Shown here piece after piece: positions 28,519 to 36,396 of a stretch of DNA of 64,000 nt. Each line of letters opens with the position of its first letter. The first letter of the stretch is position 1. Both the position numbers and the translations under genes were made by a program. The notes below the pieces were generated by a model. The model was not told the origin of the DNA and searched no databases. It worked only from the letters and a program-made list of their open reading frames with translations. Location of the stretch: the NCBI RefSeq assembly GCF_009769385.1, contig NZ_VKAB01000001.1, positions 186,001 through 250,000 of the forward strand, given 5' to 3'. The stretch is from Saccharothrix deserti. Lineage in GTDB: Bacteria > Actinomycetota > Actinomycetes > Mycobacteriales > Pseudonocardiaceae.

Positions 28519-29271
28519 TCAGCCTTCGGTGACCATGGGGCTGGAGGCGACCTCGGTGCCGTCGGACAGGGTGGAGATGGTGAAGTCGGCGAACACGTTG
28601 GCCGCCGCCTTCTGGAGCTGGCGCAGGCACTCCACGGCCAGGGCGCGGATCTCCACGTCGGCGTGCTCGGTGGCGCGCATCGCGATGAAGTGCCGCCACG
28701 CGCGGTAGTTGCCGGTGACCACGATCCGGGTCTCGGTGGCATTGGGCAGGATCGCGCGGGCCGCCTGGCGGGCCTGCTTGCGGCGCAGGGTGGCGCTGGG
28801 GACGTCGGAGAACTTCTCCTCCAGGCCCTTCAGCAGCTCGTTGTAGGCGTCGACGCCGGCCTGGGCGGCGGCGAGGAACTTCTCGTGCAGCTCGGGGTCG
28901 TTCGCGATGACGTCCGGCTCGACCATGGCGGCGTTGCGCTCGGGCACGTACCGCTGGGACAGCTGCGAGTACGAGAAGTGGCGGTGCCGGATCAGCTCGT
29001 GGGTGAGCGACCGGGAGATGCCGGTCAGGTAGAAGCTGACCGAGCCGTGTTCGAGGACGGACAGGTGGCCGACCTCGATGATGTGCTTGATGTAGCCGGC
29101 GTTCGTGGCGGTGGCCGGGTTCGGCTTCGTCCAGGACTGGTAGCAGGCGCGGCCGGCGAACTCGGCCAGCGCCTCGCCGCCGTCGGCGTCGGTGGACCAC
29201 GGGACGCCGTCCGGGGGGAAGAACTCCGTCTTCGCGATCAACTGCACCTTCGGCGCCACCGTCTCAGCCAT
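28519..29271 (-). CDS. thyX: Flavin-dependent thymidylate synthase ThyX
   Basis: The 250-residue product has the ThyX signature [13 protein letters not shown] at residues 95-107 and [21 protein letters not shown] before it. It makes dTMP from dUMP using FAD, NADPH and methylenetetrahydrofolate. ATG 29271 is chosen because family proteins start just before [10 protein letters not shown]; an upstream GTG would add nine residues of no conservation. ThyX near dapA/rnj is the mycobacterial order. Confidence 0.96.
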   Translation of the reverse strand: MAETVAPKVQLIAKTEFFPPDGVPWSTDADGGEALAEFAGRACYQSWTKPNPATATNAGYIKHIIEVGHLSVLEHGSVSFYLTGISRSLTHELIRHRHFSYSQLSQRYVPERNAAMVEPDVIANDPELHEKFLAAAQAGVDAYNELLKGLEEKFSDVPSATLRRKQARQAARAILPNATETRIVVTGNYRAWRHFIAMRATEHADVEIRALAVECLRQLQKAAANVFADFTISTLSDGTEVASSPMVTEG

Positions 29272-29380
29272 GGCCCGAACCCTAACCGAAGCCACCACGC
29301 ACGCCTGCTGGTGACCGGCCGTTCGGCCGCCGGGCTCGCGTCCGTTCGCCGGCGGGTATGCGGGTCGTCACACGGTGAGC

Positions 29381-29450
29381 GGTGATGTCATGAACGACAT
29401 CACCGATTCCCTTGACTAATGTCACTCATGACGTCATGGTGGTGTCATGG
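29381..29450. promoter_or_regulatory. Array of TGAYGTCA-type sites before the RHH gene
   Basis: GGTGATGTC (29381-29389) and GACATCACC (29396-29404) are exact inverted arms. ATGACGTCAT (29428-29437) is a perfect palindrome, and TGGTGTCATGG (29441-29450) repeats the half-site across the start codon. TTGACT at 29412-29417 could be a -35. The ribbon-helix-helix protein encoded next is the obvious candidate ligand. Confidence 0.6.
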
Positions 29451-29986
29451 ATCTGTCGCCGTACATCGCAGCACTGCGCGAGGACCTCGCGACGGCCGCG
29501 TCCGCCGGGGACGACAACACCCGGCGCACCGCGGCCCTGCTGTCCGCAGCTTTGGAGCCCGCCGCGCGGCTCGCGCTCATGAACGCTCTGTCCGACCTGG
29601 CCGCGGAGGTCACCGCGGCCCTCGACGGCCCCGTCGTCGACGTGCGGTTGGACGGACGGGACGTGCAGGTGGTCGTCACCGGCACGGCCGCTCGGGAGGA
29701 ACACGAACCCGAGCCGCAGGAAGTTCCCCGGCCCGCCTCAGGCGACGCCACGCGCGTCACCCTGCGGTTGCTGGACGAGCTGAAGGCCAAGGCCGAACAG
29801 GCGGCCGCGGCGCAGGGGATGTCCCTGAACACGTTCGTCGCGCAGGCCGTGCAGGGCGCGGTCGGCGGGCGTCGTGGTGGGGGTCATCACGGCGGGGGTC
29901 ACAAGCACTGGGGGCCGCCGAAGGACGAGCAGGGCGGCGGCGGTTCGTCGTCGTCCTCCCGCGTCCGCGGCTGGGTTCAGGGCTGA
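29447..29986 (+). CDS. HicB-like/ribbon-helix-helix protein with Gly/His-rich tail
   Basis: The 179-residue product has an N-terminal helical domain (MDLSPYIAALREDLATAASAGDD), a middle strand region (VDVRLDGRDVQVVVTG), then TRVTLRLLDELKAKAEQAAAAQGMSLNTFVAQAVQGAV, a typical HicB/Arc-type ribbon-helix-helix. The tail is low complexity (RRGGGHHGGGHKHWGPP) and His-rich. No hicA toxin gene accompanies it, so this is a chromosomal regulator rather than a toxin-antitoxin pair. The array of palindromes just upstream suggests autoregulation. The DUF4097 gene follows 11 bases later. Confidence 0.8.
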   Translation: MDLSPYIAALREDLATAASAGDDNTRRTAALLSAALEPAARLALMNALSDLAAEVTAALDGPVVDVRLDGRDVQVVVTGTAAREEHEPEPQEVPRPASGDATRVTLRLLDELKAKAEQAAAAQGMSLNTFVAQAVQGAVGGRRGGGHHGGGHKHWGPPKDEQGGGGSSSSSRVRGWVQG

Positions 29987-29997
29987 GGAGGGGGATC

Positions 29998-30885
29998 ATG
30001 GAATCGGATGTCGTGCGGCAGCAGAGCTTCGAGGTCGAAGGTGTCGTGGAGATCGACGTGGCGCTGCTCGCCGGCCGGGTGCGGGTGCACCTGGTTGACG
30101 AGCCGGGTGTGCACGTCGAGGTGAAGCACGACCCGTCGCCCGCTGATTCGTGGACGCAAGGACTCTCCGGGCTGTTGACCTGGGTGAACGACCAGTTCGG
30201 CAGCGGGCGCGGCCAGCCGGCCGGTCCGGAGGAGGCGGTGCGGGACGCGCGGGTGGAGCTGTCCGGCTCGCGGTTGAAGGTGCAGTCGTCCAAGGCGCTG
30301 CCGTTGCGCGCGGTGCCGCTGCACGTGACCGTGCGTGCGCCGCTCGGGTCGCACGTTATCGCCAAGGCCGGTGCGGCGGACGTGACCGTGACCGGTGCGG
30401 CGGGTCGGCTGGAGATCCAGACCGGCACGGGTGACATCACGGCGGACCGCGCGGACGCGTCGGCACAGGTCAACTCGGGGTCGGGCAAGGTGCGGCTGGG
30501 GCCGATGCTCGGCGGGCTGCGGGCGAAGACCGGGAGCGGCGACATCGAGGTGTCGTCGATCGGCGGGAACACTGTCCTCTACACCGGCACCGGTGACGTG
30601 TGGCTCGGGGCCGTGCAGAACGACGTCCAGGTGCGGACGGGCAGCGGTGACGTCACCGTCGCCGACGCCGCGTCCGGCCGGATCCAGATGGGCACCGGCT
30701 CGGGCGACGTCCGCGTGGGCGTGCGGCCCGGTGTGGCGGCGCGGGTCGACCTGGTCTCCAGCTCGGGCTCGGCGCGCAGCGAACTGGACGTCTCGGACAC
30801 CCCGCCGGAAGGCGAACCGTCCCTCTTCATCACCGGCCGAACCAGCAGCGGCACCGCCCTGGTAACCACCGCGACCACGGCCTGA
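29998..30885 (+). CDS. DUF4097-family beta-repeat protein
   Basis: ATG 29998 follows GAGGAGGGGG at good distance and gives 295 residues. The second half is a run of short repeats with the TGSGDV/TGTGDI motif (IQTGTGDITAD, VNSGSGKVRLG, KTGSGDIEVSS, YTGTGDVWLG, RTGSGDVTVAD, MGTGSGDVRVG), the parallel beta-solenoid of DUF4097 proteins. No signal peptide or membrane helix is seen, so it appears cytosolic. These proteins often sit next to small DNA-binding proteins, as here, but their role is unknown. Confidence 0.85.
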   Translation: MESDVVRQQSFEVEGVVEIDVALLAGRVRVHLVDEPGVHVEVKHDPSPADSWTQGLSGLLTWVNDQFGSGRGQPAGPEEAVRDARVELSGSRLKVQSSKALPLRAVPLHVTVRAPLGSHVIAKAGAADVTVTGAAGRLEIQTGTGDITADRADASAQVNSGSGKVRLGPMLGGLRAKTGSGDIEVSSIGGNTVLYTGTGDVWLGAVQNDVQVRTGSGDVTVADAASGRIQMGTGSGDVRVGVRPGVAARVDLVSSSGSARSELDVSDTPPEGEPSLFITGRTSSGTALVTTATTA

Positions 30886-30892
30886 ACACCGG

Positions 30893-30963
30893 AGCCGGCC
30901 CGAAAGCGGGCCTGGCGTGAGACCCGCTGCGGCGTGCGCACCCCCGATGCGCGCGCCGCAGCG
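30893..30963. terminator. Two stacked terminator hairpins after the DUF4097 gene
   Basis: GGCCCG-AAAG-CGGGCC (30897-30912) is a compact stem-loop just after the gene. A second, very strong stem follows: CGCTGCGGCG at 30925-30934 pairs with CGCCGCAGCG at 30954-30963, and TGCGCA/TGCGCG inside extends it to 16 pairs around a 7-base loop. The second also abuts the 3' end of the minus-strand relic, so it is probably bidirectional. Confidence 0.85.
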
Positions 30964-31384
30964 TCACTTCGTCAGCAGCGCGATCCGCGCGGTCACCACG
31001 TGGCCGGGACCGTGGAATCTCGTCGCGAACTCCAACGCAGCGCGGAGTAGGCCCAGCTTGCCTTCCTGTGCCTCGGCGGCCACACGAGCGGCGACCACAC
31101 GAGCACTGTCAGGGATATACGCCGCCGCCTGCGCCAAGCCCAGGGGAAGGTCGCCCAGGTGTTCGGCGAGGCGGTCGGCGTGCCCCGTGATGCCGCGCTT
31201 GCGGAGGAACGCGACCGACTCCGAGCGGCTGGCGAAGGGGGTTGCGGGGTGGGAGGTTCCGGATTGGCGGTGTCGGCGGGGTGGGTTCGGACCGGGTGGG
31301 CTCGGGCGGATTGGTGATCAGGTCGCGGCCTGCCTGGTAGGACCGGCTGTTGCCCTTCGCCTCGGCGTGTTGGCCTGACGTCAC
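30964..31384 (-). pseudogene. Relic of an NB-ARC/TPR (STAND) protein with a large internal deletion
   Basis: From GTG 31384 the frame reads an N-terminal motif SRSYQAGRDLITN and then IRNLPPRNP, the lead-in to the NB-ARC nucleotide-binding domain in many actinobacterial STAND proteins. At about 31240 it jumps, with a frame change, to FASRSESVAFLRKRG, HADRLAEHLGDLPLGLAQAAAYI and a terminal helix ending in a stop at 30966..30964; these belong to the far end of NB-ARC. The P-loop, most of the ATPase and all TPRs are missing. The GTG overlaps the tetR stop. Only the two ends of the parent gene remain. Confidence 0.75.
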
Positions 31385-31968
31385 CTCGTGGACTTCAGTC
31401 CTGACACGACAAGGGAAACGACGGCGCCGAACGCGATGTCGATGTCCGGTTGGGACCAGTCCTTGGCGTAGGCCGGGTCGTGGAAGCGGACGGTGGCGTC
31501 GAAGACGGCGCGGGCGGTGCGGTGGGGGTCTCCGGTGGTGAAGTCGCCGGTGGCCACGCCATCGGCGATGATCTTGGCCAGGTCTTCTTCCAGTTGGCTG
31601 ATGTGGGTGGCGACCACGGAGCTGCTCTCCTTCACGAGGACCGAGAAGGTGGCGAACAGTTCCGGGTCGCCGAGGGCCTTTCGCCGCTTCGCCTCGAAGA
31701 GGGCGGCCAGCCAGTCCTCGAGGCGTTGAGGCGGTGGGGTGTCGCCGGCAGCGAGGTCGCTCAGGCCCGCGTGGGCGCGGTCCAGCCAGCGCTGGGTGAC
31801 CGCCTCGCGCAGCGCGGTCTTGGTGGGGAAGTGCCGGTAGACGCTGCCGTGGCTCACGCCCAGCGCACGGGCCACGTCCACGACCGTCGCCTTGGCCGGG
31901 CCGTAGCGGCGGAGGACGTCCTCCGTGGTGCTGAGGATGACCTCAGCGGTCAGTGCGCCTTCCGCCAC
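31381..31968 (-). CDS. TetR-family transcriptional regulator
   Basis: The 195-residue product has an N-terminal TetR helix-turn-helix: ILSTTEDVLRRYGPAKATVVDVARALGVSHGSVYRHFPTKTALREAV, followed by a helical ligand domain (LEDWLAALFEAKRRKALGDPELFATFSVLV). It lies 114 bases downstream of the aldo-keto reductase gene on the same strand and probably controls it, the palindrome at 33115-33144 being the candidate operator. The inducer is unknown. Confidence 0.9.
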   Translation of the reverse strand: MAEGALTAEVILSTTEDVLRRYGPAKATVVDVARALGVSHGSVYRHFPTKTALREAVTQRWLDRAHAGLSDLAAGDTPPPQRLEDWLAALFEAKRRKALGDPELFATFSVLVKESSSVVATHISQLEEDLAKIIADGVATGDFTTGDPHRTARAVFDATVRFHDPAYAKDWSQPDIDIAFGAVVSLVVSGLKSTR

Positions 31969-32049
31969 GTGGTGCTCCCCTGGTGTCGCCGAGTGGTCCG
32001 GTCAATTGTGCGCGCACCGGACGGCGGGCTCGACCAAGGTCGGTGGTCG

Positions 32050-32092
32050 CCGGCTTGTGCTCACCGGCCTTGTGCTCGCCGGTCAGTGCTCG
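32050..32092. repeat. Three imperfect 14-15 base direct repeats at the end of the reductase gene
   Basis: CCGGCTTGTGCTCA, CCGGCCTTGTGCTCG and CCGGTCAGTGCTCGC follow one another from 32050. The third includes the stop codon of the aldo-keto reductase gene, so the first two look like duplicated copies of its 3' end. Confidence 0.6.
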
Positions 32093-33096
32093 CTGTCCAG
32101 GTGGGCCATCTGGACCGCCGCGTAGCGGTCGCCCGCCGCCGCGCCCGGCGGGATGGCGGATTCGATCTGGGCCAGGTCGGATTCGGTGAGGGTGATGTCG
32201 AGCGCGCCCAGGGCTTCGGTCAGGCGGTCCCGGCGGCGGGCACCCACCAGCGGCACGATGTCGTCGCCTTGGGCGAGGACCCAGGCGATGGCCAGTTGGG
32301 CGACCGTGGTGCCCTTCTCGGCGGCGACGGCGCGCAGGGCTTCCACCAACGACAGGTTGTGGTCGAGGTTGTCGCCCTGGAAGCGCGGGGAGACGGCGCG
32401 GAAGTCGCTTGTTTCCCGCGACGGGGTCCAGTGGCCCGAGATCAGGCCTCGGGAGAGGACGCCGTACGCGGTGATCCCGATGCCCAGCTCGCGGGCGGTC
32501 GGGAGGATCGATTCCTCGATGCCCCGCGAGACCAGCGAGTACTCGATCTGGAGGTCGACGATCGGGTGGACGGCGTGGGCGCGGCGGAGGGTCTCCGCGC
32601 CCACCTCGGACAGGCCGACGTGGCGGACGTGGCCCTTCTCGACCTGTTCCTTGATCGCGCCGACGGTCTCCTCGATCGAGACCGACGGGTCCAGGCGGGC
32701 CGGGCGGTAGACGTCGACGTGGTCGGTGCCCAGCCTGCGGAGCGTGTAGGCGAGGTAGTTGGCGACCGACTCGGGCCTGCCGTCGTTGCCGCGCCAGCCG
32801 CCGTCGGCATCGCGCAGGGCGCCGAACTTGACGCTGATCGCCAACTCCTCGCGGTTCCGGTCGCGGAGGGCCTGGCGGATCAGCATCTCGTTGTGGCCCA
32901 TGCCGTAGAAGTCGCCGGTGTCGAGCAGGGTCACACCCGCGTCGACGGCGGCGTGGATGGTGGCCACGCTCTCCGCGTCGTCGGCCGGGCCGTACAGGTC
33001 GGACATGCCCATGCAGCCCAGGCCGAGCGCCGAGACCTCCGGGCCCGTCGCGCCCAGACGGCGACGGCGGGTGACTTGGTTCGTGGAGTTCGTCAT
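32083..33096 (-). CDS. Aldo-keto reductase
   Basis: The 337-residue TIM-barrel protein has RRLGATGPEVSALGLGCMGMS, LLDTGDFYGMGHNE with the catalytic Asp/Tyr, ISVKFG with the catalytic Lys, and VDVYRPARLDPSVSIEETVGAI, the YQPARxDP form typical of the AKR13-like/YajO group where the usual active-site His is replaced. NADPH is likely the cofactor (LVGARRRDRLTEALGAL at the C-terminal binding site). Substrate unknown. The TetR gene lies downstream. Confidence 0.9.
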   Translation of the reverse strand: MTNSTNQVTRRRRLGATGPEVSALGLGCMGMSDLYGPADDAESVATIHAAVDAGVTLLDTGDFYGMGHNEMLIRQALRDRNREELAISVKFGALRDADGGWRGNDGRPESVANYLAYTLRRLGTDHVDVYRPARLDPSVSIEETVGAIKEQVEKGHVRHVGLSEVGAETLRRAHAVHPIVDLQIEYSLVSRGIEESILPTARELGIGITAYGVLSRGLISGHWTPSRETSDFRAVSPRFQGDNLDHNLSLVEALRAVAAEKGTTVAQLAIAWVLAQGDDIVPLVGARRRDRLTEALGALDITLTESDLAQIESAIPPGAAAGDRYAAVQMAHLDSEH

Positions 33097-33114
33097 GACC
33101 CCAGTATGCGTGTT

Positions 33115-33144
33115 GGGCTGACAGATTTCAATATTTGTCAGCCC
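33115..33144. promoter_or_regulatory. Long palindrome before the aldo-keto reductase gene
   Basis: GGGCTGACAGAT (33115-33126) and ATTTGTCAGCCC (33133-33144) form 12-base arms with one G-T pair around TTCAAT. The AT-rich centre and the position 19 bases before the reductase ATG suit a TetR-type operator. It also lies 16 bases after the YcaQ-like gene stop and could terminate that gene. Confidence 0.6.
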
Positions 33145-33159
33145 ATCGGATGGTGGCGG

Positions 33160-34380
33160 TCAGCGGGTGACCGCCTTGAGGGTCGGCGCGAGGTCGCCGC
33201 GGGGCATCACCTCGACGTCGTCCAGCTCCAGCCAGTCGGCCATGTGGCGCAGCTCGGCGGCCAGTTCGACGGCGACGCGGCCGATGTCGGCGGTCGGCTC
33301 CGAGTACGCCGCCTGCACGCGCAGCACGCCCGCGGCGCGGTCCGCCTTCAGGTCCACCCGCCCCACCAGCTCGCCGTCCAGCAGGAACGGGAACACGTAG
33401 TACCCGTGCACCCGCTTCTGCGCCGGCACGTAGATCTCGATCCGGTAGAAGAAGTCGAAGATCCGCTCCGTCCGGGCCCGCTCCCAGATCAACGGGTCGA
33501 ACGGGCACAGCAACGCCCGGCCGGTGATCCTGCGCGGCACGCGCGCCTCGACGTGCTTGTACGCGGGCACGCCCCAGCCCTGCACCTCGACCGGCTCGAG
33601 CACACCGGCGTCGACCAGCTCCGCCACGGCCTGCCGGCTGCGCGCGGGCTGGAGCCGGTAGTAGTCACGCAGGTCCGGCTCCGTCGCCACACCCAAAGCC
33701 GTCGCCGCACGGGCCACCAGCTCGCGCGAACCCTCCTCGGCCGAGATCGACATCCGCCTGGCCAGCACCTCCGGCGGCAGCACGCGTTCGGTCACGTCGT
33801 ACAGCCGCTCGAAGCTGCGCCGAGACCCCGTCGTCAACGCGCCCTCGCCGAACAGGTACTCGCACACCTTCTTGACCTCGGACCAGTTCCAGCCCCAGTG
33901 CTCCTTGGCCCGCGGCCCGCCACCGGCCAACGCCTTCTCGATCGCACCGGCGCCGACCGGCCCCAGTTCCTTCACCACCGCCAGGATGTCGTCCACCAGC
34001 TGCGGCGAGCGCTCGGCGATCGCCGTGTACCCCTTCCACCACCCCGGCCGCTTGGCCCCGGAGTGCAGCAGCGGCCAGTCCTCCACCGGCACCAGGCTCG
34101 CCTCGTGCGCCCAGTACTCCACCAATAAGCGCGGTTTGCGGGCGCTGTGCGACCACGCCGCCTCGTCCAGCAACGACGGCGCGTACGCACCGACCCTGCT
34201 GAACAACGGCATGTAATGCGCGCGGACGGCCACGTTCACCGAGTCGAGCTGCAACAGCCGCACGCGTGACAGCACCTTCTGGAGGTGCCGCCGGGTGGGC
34301 GCGGCGGCGGGCCGCGGGTCGGCGAAACCCTGCGCGGCCAACGCGATGCGGCGGGCGACGTCTGCGCTCATCTTCTGCAC
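33160..34380 (-). CDS. YcaQ/AlkX-like winged-helix DNA glycosylase
   Basis: The 406-residue product belongs to the HTH_42 (YcaQ/AlkZ) family: LLQLDSVNVAVRAHYMPLFSRVGAY contains the active-site Gln-Leu-Asp (the QΦD form of YcaQ/AlkX rather than the QΦQ of AlkZ), followed by YWAHEASLVPVEDWPLL and the tandem winged helices. YcaQ-type enzymes unhook DNA interstrand crosslinks and remove bulky alkylated bases; in antibiotic producers paralogues give self-resistance. No biosynthetic cluster is visible here. ATG codons at 34380 and 34371 are both possible starts. Confidence 0.88.
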   Translation of the reverse strand: MQKMSADVARRIALAAQGFADPRPAAAPTRRHLQKVLSRVRLLQLDSVNVAVRAHYMPLFSRVGAYAPSLLDEAAWSHSARKPRLLVEYWAHEASLVPVEDWPLLHSGAKRPGWWKGYTAIAERSPQLVDDILAVVKELGPVGAGAIEKALAGGGPRAKEHWGWNWSEVKKVCEYLFGEGALTTGSRRSFERLYDVTERVLPPEVLARRMSISAEEGSRELVARAATALGVATEPDLRDYYRLQPARSRQAVAELVDAGVLEPVEVQGWGVPAYKHVEARVPRRITGRALLCPFDPLIWERARTERIFDFFYRIEIYVPAQKRVHGYYVFPFLLDGELVGRVDLKADRAAGVLRVQAAYSEPTADIGRVAVELAAELRHMADWLELDDVEVMPRGDLAPTLKAVTR

Positions 34381-34396
34381 GCCGGGATACTCCCAC

Positions 34397-35281
34397 TCAG
34401 GTACGACATTTCCGCTCGGCCCGCACGACCAGGAGCACCGCCAGCACCACCAGCAGGCCCCCGAGCAGTTGGAACAGCCCGAACCTCTCGTCGGCCAGCC
34501 ACACCCCGAGCACCACCGCGATCACCGGGTTCACGTACGCGTAGGTCGCCACGGTCGACACCGGCAACTGCCCCAGCACGTACACGTACGAGCTGAACGC
34601 CAGCAGCGACCCGAACACCACCAAGTACCCCCACGCGACCCACGACGACGTGGTGATCGCGCCGAACGACACCCGCTCCCCCGCGACCAGCCCGACGATC
34701 GTCAACGCCGCCCCGCCGGCCAACATCTCCACCGCCGACAGCGCGAACGGGTTCGCGGGCGTGGGCAGCCGACCGCTCAGGAACGACCCCAGCGCCCACC
34801 CGAACGCCGCCAGCAGCACCACCCACGGCCCCCACCACGACGACTGGCCCACGTCGTCCAACAACAACGCCGCCAACCCGACGAGCCCGATCGCCACGCC
34901 CGCGTACGTCACCTTGTGCGGCCGTTCCCCGGCGAACCGCCGCATCAGCACCACGTACAGCGGCACGGACGCCACCAGCAGCGCCGCCAGCCCGGACGCC
35001 ACCGACTGCTCGGCCAGCACCACGAGCCCGTTGCCCCACGCGGGCAACAGCAGTCCCAGCAGCACCGCCGCGCCGAACTGCCGCCGCGTCATCCGCAGAC
35101 TGCCCCGCCACGCCACGAGCAGCGCCAACACCAGCCCGGCGGCGAGGAACCTGGTCCCGCCCGACAGCAGCGGCGGCATCGACTCGATGCTGAACCGGAT
35201 GGCCAGGTAGGTGGAACCCCAGACCACGTACACGACGCCCAACGCTGCCCAACGCACGTCACCGACGCTTTCACGCGGCAC
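34397..35281 (-). CDS. EamA/DMT-family exporter
   Basis: The 294-residue product has ten hydrophobic helices arranged as two EamA repeats: VVYVVWGSTYLAIRFSIESMPPLLSGGTRFL in the first and WALGSFLSGRLP through YAYVNPVIAVVLGVWLADE in the second. Members export amino acids, nucleotides or drugs. It is 16 bases upstream of the YcaQ-like gene on the same strand, so a joint transcript (export plus repair) is possible. The GTG start is tentative. Confidence 0.9.
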   Translation of the reverse strand: MPRESVGDVRWAALGVVYVVWGSTYLAIRFSIESMPPLLSGGTRFLAAGLVLALLVAWRGSLRMTRRQFGAAVLLGLLLPAWGNGLVVLAEQSVASGLAALLVASVPLYVVLMRRFAGERPHKVTYAGVAIGLVGLAALLLDDVGQSSWWGPWVVLLAAFGWALGSFLSGRLPTPANPFALSAVEMLAGGAALTIVGLVAGERVSFGAITTSSWVAWGYLVVFGSLLAFSSYVYVLGQLPVSTVATYAYVNPVIAVVLGVWLADERFGLFQLLGGLLVVLAVLLVVRAERKCRT

Positions 35282-35321
35282 CAGGCGGAATCACGCGGAT
35301 TTCCGCCGCTAGGGTTCCCGT

Positions 35322-35873
35322 ATGGCCGACGCCACAGTGCGCACCGCGCAGCCCGACGACGTGGCGGAGATCGCCCGCATCCACCGAGACACCTGGCGAA
35401 CCGCCTACAAGGACCTCCTGCCCGCCGAAGTCCTGCAAGCGATCGACGTCGACGAGACCTCTCCCGCGTGGGCCGAGGCGGTCGAGGACGGTCAGGTGTT
35501 CGTCGCCTTCGAAGGCACCTGGACGGTCGGTTTCTGCATCGCCGGGATGGCCCCCGAAGAAGAAGTGGCCCGCGCGGACGGCTCCCTGCCCGAGGACGCC
35601 GCGACAACGGCACTGGTGAGCGTGCTGGTGGAACCGCGCTGGGGACGACGCGGGCACGGCGGCAGGCTGCTCGCCACGGCGGCCCGGCACCTGAGTGAAG
35701 CCGGTGCCACCAGGGGTGTCGCGTGGGTGCCGGAGGCGGACAAGGCCTCGATCGGCTTCTACGGCAAGGCGGACTGGGAGGCCGACGGCACGGTGCGCAC
35801 CCTGGACGCCGGCGGACGACCGTTGCGCGAAATAAGGGTGACCGGGGGGTTGTCCCTACTGCTGACGTCCTGA
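35322..35873 (+). CDS. GNAT-family N-acetyltransferase
   Basis: The 183-residue product shows the GNAT core: VRTAQPDDVAEIARIHRDTWRTAYKDLLP, LVSVLVEPRWGRRGHGGRLL as the acetyl-CoA loop, and SIGFYGKADWEADG. The acceptor cannot be told. It diverges from the EamA gene across 40 bases, with GGCAGGGTTCCCGT-type sequence before the ATG. Confidence 0.85.
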   Translation: MADATVRTAQPDDVAEIARIHRDTWRTAYKDLLPAEVLQAIDVDETSPAWAEAVEDGQVFVAFEGTWTVGFCIAGMAPEEEVARADGSLPEDAATTALVSVLVEPRWGRRGHGGRLLATAARHLSEAGATRGVAWVPEADKASIGFYGKADWEADGTVRTLDAGGRPLREIRVTGGLSLLLTS

Positions 35874-35895
35874 GAGCACGGGTAGCCTCGGCCGG

Positions 35896-36396
35896 GTGCT
35901 CGGGTGGTTGTGCCTCACGTTCGGCGTCGCGTTCGGTTCCTCGTTGCTGCCTTTGATCAGCATCGAGATCTTCGTGGTCGGCCTGGTGACCCAACAACCC
36001 GGCATCTCGTGCTGGTGGATCGGGCTCGTGGTGGCCGTGGGCCAGGTGCTGGGGAAGATGTTCTACTTCCTGGCCGCACGCGGTTCGCTGCACCTGCCCG
36101 CGTTATTGAGGCGCAAGGAGAAGCCGGCCAAGCCGTTGTCGCCCTGGCGGCAGAAGTGGAAGACGCGGCTGGAGTGGGTGCGCGTGCGCTGCCACCGGCA
36201 CCCGCAGTGGATGTTCGGCACGCACGCGGTCAGCTCGGTGGTCGGCTTACCGCCGTTCATGTTCACCTGCGTGCTGGCCGGTCTGGCCGGCATGTCGTCC
36301 TGGCTCTTCGTCTCCACCGGCATGATCGGCCGGTTCGCCCGGTTCACCGTGCTGGCCGCCTCCCCCGCCGCACTGGCCGGCTGGTTGGTGCACTGA
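35896..36396 (+). CDS. Membrane protein, VTT/YqaA-like
   Basis: The 166-residue product has membrane helices at both ends (WLCLTFGVAFGSSLLPLISIEIFVVGL, WWIGLVVAVGQVLGKMFYFLAARG, then PPFMFTCVLAGLAGMSSWLFV and FTVLAASPAALAGWLV) and a basic central loop. The pattern of two half-helices entering the membrane (re-entrant) recalls the DedA/VTT fold, but the match is loose. It starts at a GTG 22 bases after the GNAT gene and its 3' end overlaps the convergent PRC-barrel gene by 53 bases. Confidence 0.7.
   Translation: MLGWLCLTFGVAFGSSLLPLISIEIFVVGLVTQQPGISCWWIGLVVAVGQVLGKMFYFLAARGSLHLPALLRRKEKPAKPLSPWRQKWKTRLEWVRVRCHRHPQWMFGTHAVSSVVGLPPFMFTCVLAGLAGMSSWLFVSTGMIGRFARFTVLAASPAALAGWLVH

Noticed and set aside
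29419..29997. N-terminal extension of the DUF4097 protein
   Set aside because: The frame overlaps the ribbon-helix-helix gene in a different phase and gives low-quality sequence; ATG 29998 has a strong ribosome site.
30917..31378. Plus-strand 150-codon frame opposite the STAND relic
   Set aside because: The minus strand carries recognisable NB-ARC fragments, and the plus-strand translation is Arg/Ala-rich without motifs.
31450..34128. A very long open frame (almost 900 codons) on the plus strand
   Set aside because: It is the mirror of the tetR, aldo-keto reductase and YcaQ-like genes. Its translation is Arg/Gln/Asp/Val/His-rich nonsense typical of antisense frames in high-GC DNA, and the opposite-strand products have clear domains.
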